Assembly: GCA_027295475.1 (NCBI GenBank)
Contig: JAPUKV010000044.1
Span: 1 to 32,493, forward strand
Direction: 5' to 3'
DNA length: 32,493 bases
Source: Pseudomonadota bacterium
Lineage (GTDB): Bacteria; Pseudomonadota; Gammaproteobacteria; Woeseiales; Woeseiaceae
This document shows, one piece after another, positions 9,372 to 17,554 of the stretch. The notes under the pieces are model-generated. The model did no database searches. It was not told the DNA's origin and worked only from the letters and a program-made list of their open reading frames with translations. The position numbers and the translations under genes are program-made. Within the stretch, counting starts at the first letter, position 1, and the number at the start of each line of letters is the position of its first letter.

Positions 9372-9654
9372 TAAGTGGCAGGTTTCTCAGGCTGTGGGTT
9401 TCGGATTCCGACAAGCGCAGCGCTTTGCGCAATTGCCGCCGTTCGTTGACGAGTCGGGCAGCGAAGATCGCCGTGCACAATAAGCCGAACAGCCATCCCA
9501 TGACGAAAGTCGTTGTGAACGCGAGCGGAATAGACGACTGAACTGTGCCAAAAGCCAGATCGATCTCAACCAGCCCGGGATTCAGTCTTGTAAAGACAAG
9601 CATGATCACCAGTATGATCAGAAACAAAACCAATACCGCTATTCTTTTGAGCAT
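9358..9654 (-). CDS. lapA: Lipopolysaccharide assembly protein LapA (YciS)
   Basis: LapA is a small inner-membrane partner of LapB. The 98-residue product has two membrane spans (about residues 4-22 and 39-63) and a basic, probably coiled tail (NERRQLRKALRLSESE). I chose the ATG at 9654 because GGGGAG lies 7 bases upstream; an in-frame ATG five codons earlier (9669) lacks such a site. It lies between ihfB and lapB, as in E. coli and Pseudomonas. Confidence 0.9.
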   Translation of the reverse strand: MLKRIAVLVLFLIILVIMLVFTRLNPGLVEIDLAFGTVQSSIPLAFTTTFVMGWLFGLLCTAIFAARLVNERRQLRKALRLSESETHSLRNLPLNDAD

Positions 9655-9776
9655 GCGCCCACTCCCCATGCTGCCAGGGTATATCGCCTGCTGGCAGAAT
9701 ATTCGATTTGACCGGGAATATGGTAACCGGATGGAAGAAAAAGGCCACCCGGGCGGGTTACCTCAATATCGGCTTC

Positions 9777-10079
9777 TCAGCTCTTTATCGGGAAATCGCG
9801 ACTGGCGTTGACCCGCTCACGCAGGTCCTTGCCCGGCTTGAAATGCGGAACATACTTGCCGGAAAGCGCCACAGCCTCCCCTGTCTTCGGATTGCGCCCT
9901 ATCCGCGGCGGCCGGAAGTGCAGCGAAAAACTCCCGAAGCCCCGAATTTCGATGCGCCTGCCCGTGGCCAGGGAATCACTCATGATATCCAGTAAGTGTT
10001 TGACCGCCAGTTCGACATCTTTCGTCGGCAAGTGCTTTTGCTTTCTTGCGATCATTTCGATGAGTTCTGCTTTTGTCAT
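9777..10079 (-). CDS. ihfB: Integration host factor subunit beta
   Basis: IHF-beta pairs with IHF-alpha to bend DNA at specific sites, acting in replication, recombination and transcription. The 100-residue protein opens with the family sequence [14 protein letters not shown]. It contains the conserved core [15 protein letters not shown] and the DNA-inserting arm RNPKTGE. Its position directly downstream of rpsA is the usual gammaproteobacterial order. A terminator-like hairpin at 10143-10165 separates it from rpsA, so it probably also has its own promoter; a TATAAT lies at 10127-10132 on this strand without a clear -35. Confidence 0.95.
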   Translation of the reverse strand: MTKAELIEMIARKQKHLPTKDVELAVKHLLDIMSDSLATGRRIEIRGFGSFSLHFRPPRIGRNPKTGEAVALSGKYVPHFKPGKDLRERVNASRDFPIKS

Positions 10080-10142
10080 AGTACGCTTCGCTTATTGTTT
10101 CTGGTGTTTTTCCGCGTAAGCTGCCGATTATAAAAGAAATAT

Positions 10143-10165
10143 AGCCCGGACTGGCAGTCCAGGCT
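10143..10165 (-). terminator. Intrinsic terminator after rpsA (probably bidirectional)
   Basis: On the minus strand AGCCTGGACT pairs with AGTCCGGGCT (10 bp, one T-G pair) around a three-base loop, followed by the T-rich ATATTTCTTTT. On the plus strand the same stem is followed by seven T. It lies just after the rpsA stop codon. Confidence 0.75.
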
Positions 10166-10173
10166 AGCTTTTT

Positions 10174-11859
10174 TTACGATTTCCTACCACCTGACATCTT
10201 TTCCTTCAGAAGTTCCCCAAGCGTCGTGCCGGTAGGAGTGGCTTCAACTTCCGATTTGTAGCTGCTGACGGCCTCTGCTTCCTCGTGGACTTCCTTGGCC
10301 TTGATCGACAAAGCCACACTCCGGTTTTTCCGGTCGACATTGGTGAACTTGGCTTCGATCTCGTCACCAATTTTGATCATCATGCGCGCGTCGTCGACCC
10401 GCCCGCGAGCAAGTTCAGAGGCCCGCAGGGTTCCAGTAACGCCATCGCCGAGATCGATCACGGCACCGCGTGCATCCACTTCGGTAACGACGCCCTTGAC
10501 GACGCTGTTTTTCGGATGCTCGGCAAGCCAGGCTGAAAACGGGTCCTTGTCGAGCTGCTTGATGCCGAGCGAGATTCGCTCGCGTTCACAATCAATGGCC
10601 AGGACGGCCGCTTCGATTTCCTGACCTTTCTTATAGTTGCGAACGGCCTCCTCGCCAGTCGCATCCCACGAAATGTCAGAAAGATGAACGAGACCATCAA
10701 TGCCGCCTTCGAGACCGATAAAGATACCGAAGTCCGTAATCGATTTGATTTGACCGGTCACCTTATCGCCGCGATTGACCGTAGCTGAGAACTCAGCCCA
10801 TGGATTCGTTTGACACTGTTTGATACCCAATGAAATTCGCCGGCGCTCTTCATCGATCTCGATAACCAAAACCTCGACTTCCTCGCCTACCTGCACGACG
10901 CGTGATGGATTGACGTTCTTGTTTGTCCAATCCATTTCCGAGACGTGTACGAGGCCTTCGACACCCTCTTCGATTTCAACGAAGCAACCATAGTCGGCGA
11001 CGTTCGTGACCTTGCCGAAAAGCCGGGTGTTCGGCGGATAACGGCGTCCCAGATCGTGCCATGGGTCATCGCCGAGCTGCTTGATGCCAAGCGACACGCG
11101 TTGACGTTCACGATCGAACTTTAGAATTTTGACTTCGATTTCGTCGCCGACATTTACGACGTCGGACGGGTGCTTGACGCGCTTCCACGCCATGTCCGTG
11201 ATGTGCAACAAACCATCGATACCGCCCAGGTCGACGAACGCGCCGTAATCGGTCAGATTCTTGACGATGCCTTTAGCGGTACTGCCCTCGTGCAGACTCT
11301 CGAGCAGCGCTTCACGTTCGGCGCTGTATTCCTGCTCAACGACAGCACGTCTGGACACCACTACATTGTTGCGGTGCTGATCCAGCTTGATGACTTTGAA
11401 CTCAAGGCTCTTACCTTCCAGGTATGCCGGATCCCGTACCGGCCGGACGTCGACAAGCGAACCCGGCAAAAACGCTCTCACGCTTTCGATCTCAACGGTG
11501 AATCCGCCTTTGACGCGGCCGTTGATAACGCCCTGCACGACTTCACCATTCTCGAAGGCTTTTTCAAGCTCGATCCAGGTGCGTGCGCGGATCGCTTTTT
11601 CACGGGAAAGGCGGGTTTCCCCGAAACCGTCTTCAACGGCGTCGAGTGCAACCTCTATCTCGTCACCTATCGAGATGTCAGTTTCACCTTTCTCGTCCTG
11701 AAATTGTACGATTGGGATAATGGCCTCAGACTTGAGGCCGGCGGTGACAATCACGACATCGTCGTTAACTGCGACAACGGTACCGGTGATAATGGTACCT
11801 GGCTTTATTTGTTGACTGGCAAATGTTTCTTCAAATAATTCAGCAAAACTTTCAGACAT
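10174..11859 (-). CDS. rpsA: 30S ribosomal protein S1
   Basis: S1 binds mRNA on the small ribosomal subunit and helps initiate translation on messages with weak ribosome binding sites. The 561-residue product contains six S1 OB-fold repeats, with signature segments such as [38 protein letters not shown] and [21 protein letters not shown] place the start at the ATG at 11859 ([11 protein letters not shown]), which matches E. coli MTESFAQLFEE. The open frame continues 15 codons upstream without homology. No Shine-Dalgarno sequence is seen before this ATG, as is normal for rpsA, whose leader is bound by S1 itself. An intrinsic terminator or attenuator (11936-11964) separates it from cmk. Confidence 0.97.
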   Translation of the reverse strand: MSESFAELFEETFASQQIKPGTIITGTVVAVNDDVVIVTAGLKSEAIIPIVQFQDEKGETDISIGDEIEVALDAVEDGFGETRLSREKAIRARTWIELEKAFENGEVVQGVINGRVKGGFTVEIESVRAFLPGSLVDVRPVRDPAYLEGKSLEFKVIKLDQHRNNVVVSRRAVVEQEYSAEREALLESLHEGSTAKGIVKNLTDYGAFVDLGGIDGLLHITDMAWKRVKHPSDVVNVGDEIEVKILKFDRERQRVSLGIKQLGDDPWHDLGRRYPPNTRLFGKVTNVADYGCFVEIEEGVEGLVHVSEMDWTNKNVNPSRVVQVGEEVEVLVIEIDEERRRISLGIKQCQTNPWAEFSATVNRGDKVTGQIKSITDFGIFIGLEGGIDGLVHLSDISWDATGEEAVRNYKKGQEIEAAVLAIDCERERISLGIKQLDKDPFSAWLAEHPKNSVVKGVVTEVDARGAVIDLGDGVTGTLRASELARGRVDDARMMIKIGDEIEAKFTNVDRKNRSVALSIKAKEVHEEAEAVSSYKSEVEATPTGTTLGELLKEKMSGGRKS

Positions 11860-11935
11860 TAGATTAAACCAAAGAACCGATTGACCGATTCTCAACCCAA
11901 ACATCCCACCGCATCCATCGGCAGACGGTTACCAA

Positions 11936-11964
11936 TAATAAAAATCGGACTACCGTGTCCGATT
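11936..11964 (-). terminator. Intrinsic terminator or attenuator between cmk and rpsA
   Basis: On the minus strand AATCGGAC (plus positions 11957-11964) pairs perfectly with GTCCGATT (11943-11950). The loop has six bases and TTTATTATT follows. It ends about 75 bp before the rpsA ATG, so it could end the pheA-aroA-cmk transcript or modulate read-through into rpsA. Confidence 0.65.
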
Positions 11965-11976
11965 CGCACGAAATCT

Positions 11977-12678
11977 CTATTTTCCTTTTTCGAGTTCCGC
12001 CACCCAGTTCAATACAGTCTGGGTGACCTCGTCGATCGACTGCCCACTGGAGTCCAGTAATCTGGCATCCGCGGCGGGCCTTAGCGGGGCTACCGTTCGC
12101 TCGGAATCCCGCCGGTCACGATCTTCGATGTCCCGCGAAAGGGCCGGAAGGCTAACATCAATACCTTTGTCTTTCAACTGCTTATGACGCCTTTTCGCCC
12201 GCTCTTCGGCACTGGCTGTCAGATAGACTTTGAGGATAGCATTGGGGAAAACCGTGCTCCCCATGTCCCTGCCGTCGGCGACCAAACCCGGTTGCTTCCG
12301 AAAACCTCTTTGTACCTCGAGCAGCGCCGCTCGAACGCCGGAAAACGCGGCTACACTGGACGCCACCCGGCCACACTCCTCGCTCCGGATGTCGATGGTC
12401 ACGTCTTCCCCATCCAGGAAAATACGGGCATTGCCGCTTTGATCGGTCTCGAATTCGACAGACAGGTCGCTGGCCAGTGCAGCCAGGCCCTCTTCCTCAG
12501 TTTCGGCCACACCTCGCTTGACGGAGGCCAGAGCGACCAGCCGATACAGTGCGCCGCTATCGAGCAGGTGCCAACCGAGCGAGGTCGCCACCCGGCGGGC
12601 GATCGTGCCCTTACCCGAACCGACAGGGCCATCAATCGCCACAACAGGCGCGTTTGGGTGTTGGGCCCCGGCAGTCAT
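11977..12678 (-). CDS. cmk: Cytidylate kinase
   Basis: Cmk phosphorylates CMP and dCMP with ATP for nucleotide salvage and mRNA turnover. The 233-residue protein has the P-loop GPVGSGKG at 17-24. It also has the family motifs LDSGALYRLVAL, the GRDMGSTVFPNA segment and the arginine-rich lid region RDIEDRDRRDSER. Its ATG overlaps the aroA stop (ATGA), so translation is coupled. The rpsA gene follows after 117 bp, the standard cmk-rpsA arrangement. Confidence 0.96.
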   Translation of the reverse strand: MTAGAQHPNAPVVAIDGPVGSGKGTIARRVATSLGWHLLDSGALYRLVALASVKRGVAETEEEGLAALASDLSVEFETDQSGNARIFLDGEDVTIDIRSEECGRVASSVAAFSGVRAALLEVQRGFRKQPGLVADGRDMGSTVFPNAILKVYLTASAEERAKRRHKQLKDKGIDVSLPALSRDIEDRDRRDSERTVAPLRPAADARLLDSSGQSIDEVTQTVLNWVAELEKGK

Positions 12679-14009
12679 TGTTGGTCCGCTCGCTCGGTGC
12701 TCAAATTAACTCCAAGAGAGCCCAGGACAGCGGAGAAACCAGGAAACGAGGTATTGACCGCATCGGTATTACGTACCCGGAGGGCGGCTTTTGCGACCGT
12801 TGCCGCGACGGCGAACGACATCGCAACCCGATGATCCCCGTGACTATCGACAGTCCCGCCGGCCAGTTCGCCACCGTGGATCTCTGCACCATCTTCGGAC
12901 TCATCGATGTTGACACCCATCTGTCGTAATCCCTCGGCCATTGCAGTAATACGATCGCTCTCCTTAACGCGCAGCTCTCCAATTCCCGAGAATCGCGTGG
13001 TTCCTTTTGCTACCGAAGCGGCAATAAACAACACGGGAAACTCATCGATTGCAAGCGATACAAGTGACGAATCGACGGCAATGCCATGCAACGCAGACGA
13101 CCGTACGCGAATATCGGCGACCGGCTCCTGGCCCCGGAGTTGTGGGCTCTCGATACTGATGTCACCTCCCATTGCTCTTAATATGTCTATGGATCCGGTG
13201 CGAGTCGGATTGACGCCAACACTTCGGATCACTATTTCGGCGTCCTCGGCAATCAGCGCTGCCAGAATCAGAAATGCTGCTGATGAAAGATCGCCCGGCA
13301 CCTGTATTTTTGTTGCTTTGAGCTGCCCTGTTGTCTGAACCGTGATTCGGCCGCTGTCACTCTCGATATTGGCTCCCATCAATTTCAACATTCGTTCGGT
13401 ATGGTCTCTCGTGACGGCCGGTTCCATAACAGACGTCTCGCCTTTCGCGTACAGGCCGGCGAGCAGGATTGCGGATTTGACCTGCGCACTCGCAACCGGC
13501 AGCGCATAGTCGATACCGGCCAGCTCGTAGCCCCCGTGAATAAGGAGCGGCGGCCTGCCATCATCGCTATCGATACTCGCCCCCATCAAAGACAGCGGCT
13601 CAATGATCCTCTGCATCGGGCGCGCAGTGAGAGATTCATCGCCGGTAAGCGTACTGTCGAAACGCTGCCCGCAAAGCAGTCCTGCCAGCAGTCGCATGCC
13701 TGTGCCGGAATTGCCGAAATCCAACGGTTCCCCAGGCTCACTGAGTCCGCTCATACCAACACCGTCGATCCGGACCGTTACATCGTCGACGTGATCGATG
13801 GAGACGCCGAGACTGCGCAGTGCCGCAAGCGTATGACGACAATCTTCTCCTGCCAGGAATCCCTCGACTTCGGTCTGCCCGTCGGCAATCGCGCCCAGTA
13901 TCAGCGCGCGGTGAGAAATCGACTTGTCGCCGGGTACGCAGACCGTACCGCTTGTCAAAGCAGTGGGTTCGATAACGTAGTCCAAAAGGGCAGACCCGGT
14001 GCGAGTCAA
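12675..14009 (-). CDS. aroA: 3-phosphoshikimate 1-carboxyvinyltransferase (EPSP synthase)
   Basis: AroA joins phosphoenolpyruvate to shikimate-3-phosphate, the sixth step of the chorismate pathway. The 444-residue protein shows PGDKSISHRALILGA (about 27-41), GNSGTGMRLLAG and, near the C-terminus, GELRVKESDR. These are the substrate-binding signatures of the family. The start is TTG at 14009, overlapping the pheA stop (TTGA). No other start fits between the stop and the conserved N-terminus. The TTG start and the four-base overlap imply coupling to pheA. Confidence 0.96.
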   Translation of the reverse strand: MTRTGSALLDYVIEPTALTSGTVCVPGDKSISHRALILGAIADGQTEVEGFLAGEDCRHTLAALRSLGVSIDHVDDVTVRIDGVGMSGLSEPGEPLDFGNSGTGMRLLAGLLCGQRFDSTLTGDESLTARPMQRIIEPLSLMGASIDSDDGRPPLLIHGGYELAGIDYALPVASAQVKSAILLAGLYAKGETSVMEPAVTRDHTERMLKLMGANIESDSGRITVQTTGQLKATKIQVPGDLSSAAFLILAALIAEDAEIVIRSVGVNPTRTGSIDILRAMGGDISIESPQLRGQEPVADIRVRSSALHGIAVDSSLVSLAIDEFPVLFIAASVAKGTTRFSGIGELRVKESDRITAMAEGLRQMGVNIDESEDGAEIHGGELAGGTVDSHGDHRVAMSFAVAATVAKAALRVRNTDAVNTSFPGFSAVLGSLGVNLSTERADQQ

Positions 14010-15118
14010 CTAACCGCTGTCGGGTACGCGCCCAGAATCCGAAACAACGAGCTGCGTTTTTCGAGTTCCTCGAGGGCTTCCGCCAGTGGTGATTCTTCGG
14101 CATGACCTTCCAGGTCAATGAAGAATACGTAGTCCCAGTTCTTACGCCTGGAAGGCCGGGATTCTATGCGAGTCATACTCACGCCGTGAGTCGCCAATGG
14201 TTGCAATAATGTGTGCAAGACACCGGCCCCCTCGGTGTGTCCTGCGGACACAAGAATCGTGGTCTTGTCCTGGCCGCTCGCCGAGAGCAACTCACGTCCA
14301 ACAATGAGGAAGCGGGTCGCGTTGTCGGCGCGATCTTCGATGTTGTTAACGAGGATCTTGAGGTCGTAGACCTCGGCCGCTGCGTCGCTGCCTATCGCGG
14401 CCGTACCGCCTTCGTCCCTCGCACGCCTTGCACCGGCTGCGTTACTGCTTGCGCCGATCAGCTCAACATGGGGCAAGTATTCCCTAAGCCATCCCCTGCA
14501 CTGCGCCAGCGCCTGCTCGTGAGCGCAGATGCGTTCGATCGACTCAAGCGAAGCCATCCGCCCGAGCAAATGCTGTTCGATGCGCAGCTCGACTTCGCCA
14601 CCGATCTTGAGCGGCGAGGTCAGAAACATGTCGAGCGTGTTATTGATGGTTCCCTCGCTGGAGTTCTCAATCGGAACAACACCGAAATCCGCAGCACCAC
14701 TTTCTACTTCCTGAAATACTTCATCGATCGTGGCGAACGGCAGGGCTCTGACGGAATGACCGAAGTGCTTGTAAACTGCAGCCTGCGTAAATGTTCCCTC
14801 CGGTCCCAGGAATCCAATTTTCAGCGGCTCCTGTTGCGCGAGACAGGCCGACATGATCTCGCGAAACAGGCGCAGCATTTCCTCGTCACGCAAGGGCCCA
14901 TCATTGCGTTCGAGTACACTGCGCAATACCTCCGCTTCCCGTTCGGGCCGGTAATAGTCGACAGCTTCGGCCATCTTTCCTTTCGAAATGCCGATTTGCT
15001 GCGCAAATCTCGCGCGTTCGCTGATCAGCGCCTGAATCTTCCTGTCGACCTCGTCGATACGCTTGCGCACGTCCGAGATATCCGGTTTCCGGGCTTTTTG
15101 TTTGCGCGTCTTCACCAT
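14006..15118 (-). CDS. pheA: Bifunctional chorismate mutase/prephenate dehydratase (P-protein)
   Basis: The protein converts chorismate to prephenate and then to phenylpyruvate, the branch to phenylalanine. An AroQ-type chorismate mutase domain covers about residues 14-95 (DVRKRIDEVDRKIQALISER). A prephenate dehydratase domain follows (GFLGPEGTFTQAA, then VVPIENSSEGTINNTLDM). A C-terminal ACT domain from about 290 contains the phenylalanine-binding ESRPSRRKNWDY. At 370 residues it has the usual length. It lies 39 bp after serA and overlaps aroA, so serine and aromatic synthesis genes share one unit. No leader-peptide attenuator was seen upstream. Confidence 0.96.
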   Translation of the reverse strand: MVKTRKQKARKPDISDVRKRIDEVDRKIQALISERARFAQQIGISKGKMAEAVDYYRPEREAEVLRSVLERNDGPLRDEEMLRLFREIMSACLAQQEPLKIGFLGPEGTFTQAAVYKHFGHSVRALPFATIDEVFQEVESGAADFGVVPIENSSEGTINNTLDMFLTSPLKIGGEVELRIEQHLLGRMASLESIERICAHEQALAQCRGWLREYLPHVELIGASSNAAGARRARDEGGTAAIGSDAAAEVYDLKILVNNIEDRADNATRFLIVGRELLSASGQDKTTILVSAGHTEGAGVLHTLLQPLATHGVSMTRIESRPSRRKNWDYVFFIDLEGHAEESPLAEALEELEKRSSLFRILGAYPTAVS

Positions 15119-15157
15119 CTGTCTTGCCTGAAATTCTGCGGTCTCATCCGAGGCACC

Positions 15158-16336
15158 TCAGGATAAAGGCTTACCGAGATTTCGCAATGCCAGAACACCG
15201 TCGATCTGTTGCAGTGCCTCCATTGTCTTGTCGGGAACCGGGCCATCAAGATCTACCACCGTATAGGCGAGTTCACCCAGGGATTTGTTCAGCAGATCTT
15301 CGATGTTGAGACCGGCGTGCGCCAGGCAGGTCGAGATCTGACCAACCATGTTGGGTACATTCGCGTTGGCAATCGTGATGCGCCAGGCATCCGCTCTTGG
15401 CATGACGACCTCCGGAAAATTCACTGCGTGCCGGATATTTCCGTTTTCGAGATAGTCTTTGACGTTCTCGGCGACCATGATCGCGCAGTTCTCCTCCGCC
15501 TCCACGGTCGACGCCCCGAGGTGAGGCAGCGCAATCACCTGTGGGTGGGCGATAAGTTCGGCTGTCGGGAAGTCGCAGACGTAAGCGCGCAATTGGCCGT
15601 CGTTCAGTGACTGGAGTACAGCCTCATTGTCGACGACGCGACCTCTCGCGAAGTTGATGAGCACACCGCCCCGACGCATGAGCGCAAGCCTGTCGCGATT
15701 GACGAGCCCGCGCGTCCCGTTAATGAGAGGCACGTGCATTGAAACCACATCGGACATCTTGAACAGGTGGTCCAGCGTTTCCGTTTGCTCGACTCCGGAT
15801 GACAATTGCCAGGCGCGCCGCACCGTGATCTGTGGGTCGAAGCCGACCACTTTCATGCCGAGCGTGAGCACAGCATTGGCGACTTCGACGCCGACGGCGC
15901 CGAGGCCGACAACGCCAAACGTGCGGCCTGGGAGTTCGAAGCCAAGGAACTGTTTCTTGCCAGCCTCAATTTTTTTCTCCAGATCATCGCCGGCGTCCTG
16001 CAAGCCCCGGACATATTTCCATGCGGGACAGATATTTCTCGCCGCGAGCAACAAGCCGGCAATTGCCAGTTCTTTTACCGCATTCGCGTTGGCACCCGGC
16101 GCATTGAACACCGGAACGCCTCGCACGCTCAGCTTTTCAATTGGAATGTTGTTCACTCCCGCACCCGCTCGACCGATTGCGACGACGGATTCAGGAATAT
16201 CCATGTCATGCATGTCGTGTGAGCGCAAAATAATCGCATCCGGATGCGTGATTTCCGAAGCAACTTCGTATCGCTCGCGTGGCAGACGCCGCAAGCCGGC
16301 GACCGCGATATTGTTCAATGTAAGGATCTTGTACAT
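15158..16336 (-). CDS. serA: D-3-phosphoglycerate dehydrogenase with ACT domain
   Basis: SerA oxidises 3-phosphoglycerate with NAD+, the first step of serine synthesis. The 392-residue protein has the Rossmann motif GVVGLGAVG at 141-149. The catalytic-region residues R231 (NFARGRVVD) and H272 (PHLGAST) are visible, and a C-terminal ACT domain spans about 318-392. The active-site loop between R231 and H272 is about 11 residues shorter than in E. coli SerA and reads CDFPTAE where E. coli has DVFPTEP. The catalytic Glu is probably E260. The gene sits between serC and pheA, so two consecutive serine genes are side by side. There is no good ribosome binding site before the ATG. Confidence 0.93.
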   Translation of the reverse strand: MYKILTLNNIAVAGLRRLPRERYEVASEITHPDAIILRSHDMHDMDIPESVVAIGRAGAGVNNIPIEKLSVRGVPVFNAPGANANAVKELAIAGLLLAARNICPAWKYVRGLQDAGDDLEKKIEAGKKQFLGFELPGRTFGVVGLGAVGVEVANAVLTLGMKVVGFDPQITVRRAWQLSSGVEQTETLDHLFKMSDVVSMHVPLINGTRGLVNRDRLALMRRGGVLINFARGRVVDNEAVLQSLNDGQLRAYVCDFPTAELIAHPQVIALPHLGASTVEAEENCAIMVAENVKDYLENGNIRHAVNFPEVVMPRADAWRITIANANVPNMVGQISTCLAHAGLNIEDLLNKSLGELAYTVVDLDGPVPDKTMEALQQIDGVLALRNLGKPLS

Positions 16337-16381
16337 TAGATTTTATTGGGGCTCAGGGCTTAAGAAGCATGCAGCGCGTAC

Positions 16382-17464
16382 CTACCCATTCCCTTTCTCA
16401 AACTCCTGCATGAAACCGATTAAAGCATCGATACCGTCTTCCGGCATCGCGTTATAGATGGATGCCCGCATTCCGCCAACCAAGCGGTGACCTTTCAGGT
16501 TCATGAGGCCTGCTGACTCCGCTTCATCCAGAAATCTTGCGTCCAGGCCCGAGTCGCGCAAGACAAACGGTACATTCATCCGGGATCGGCAGTCTGCTTG
16601 CACCGGATTGCTATACAAATCAGAGTCATCGATTACCTTGTACAGCTTCGCGGCTTTTCTTTCGTTGATTTCAGCAACTGCCGCAATCCCGCCCCGGGCC
16701 TTAAGGTGCTCGAACACCAGACCAGCGGCGTACCAGGCGAACGTCGGCGGTGTGTTCGTCATTGAGCCGGAGTCCGCAAACGCCTTGTAGGTCAGGAGTG
16801 TCGGCGCATCTGCCCGTTTCCGATCCAGCAGATCATTGCGCACGATGACCAGCGTGACACCTGCCGGACCGATATTTTTTTGTGCGCCGGCATAAATGAC
16901 GCCGAAGCGACTCACATCAATGGGCCGGGACAGGATTGTGCTCGACATGTCCGCGACTAGCGGCACCTCGCCTGTTTCCGGGATGAAGTGGAATTCCACG
17001 CCACCTATCGTTTCGTTCGGCGTGTAGTGCAGATATGCCGCGTTTGTGGTCTTCTGCCACTCGTCTTCCGGCGGAATATGGCAAAAATTGGTATCGCTGC
17101 TGTCCGCCGCAATATTGACGTCGCAAAATCTCGATGCCTCCGCAATTGCTTTCCTGGACCAGCTGCCGGTCTGTACGTAATCAACGGTGTCGCCGACCTG
17201 CGTGAGATTCAGCGGCGCCATCGCAAACTGCAGTGTCGCACCACCCTGCAGGAACAACACGCTGTAATCGTCAGGAATTGCCAGCAGATCGCGCACGTCT
17301 TGCTCGGCTTTCGCAGCGACCTCCATGAAAGCCTTGCCCCGGTGACCGACCTCCATGACGGACATGCCGCTGCCGTGCCAGTCTGGAATGTCCTCGCGAA
17401 TCCTCTCAAGGACTTCGAGTGGCAGTGCGGCGGGGCCAGCGCTGAAATTGTAGACGCGAGACAT
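16382..17464 (-). CDS. serC: Phosphoserine aminotransferase
   Basis: SerC converts 3-phosphohydroxypyruvate and glutamate to phosphoserine, and also acts in pyridoxine synthesis. The 360-residue product opens with NFSAGPAALP, carries the PLP-binding lysine K196 in YAGAQKNIGPAG, and ends with the conserved GGMRASIYNAMPEDG. These are hallmarks of class V aminotransferases of the SerC type. It lies 90 bp downstream of gyrA and 45 bp upstream of serA. Upstream bases show no clear ribosome binding site. Confidence 0.96.
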   Translation of the reverse strand: MSRVYNFSAGPAALPLEVLERIREDIPDWHGSGMSVMEVGHRGKAFMEVAAKAEQDVRDLLAIPDDYSVLFLQGGATLQFAMAPLNLTQVGDTVDYVQTGSWSRKAIAEASRFCDVNIAADSSDTNFCHIPPEDEWQKTTNAAYLHYTPNETIGGVEFHFIPETGEVPLVADMSSTILSRPIDVSRFGVIYAGAQKNIGPAGVTLVIVRNDLLDRKRADAPTLLTYKAFADSGSMTNTPPTFAWYAAGLVFEHLKARGGIAAVAEINERKAAKLYKVIDDSDLYSNPVQADCRSRMNVPFVLRDSGLDARFLDEAESAGLMNLKGHRLVGGMRASIYNAMPEDGIDALIGFMQEFEKGNG

Positions 17465-17554
17465 GACGCTGGGATCTTTATCCTGGGGGCAACCTTCGGG
17501 TGCTAGATTCTTTAAGAGGCGCGCAGTACTAAAGCTTTGATTATGAAGAATTTT

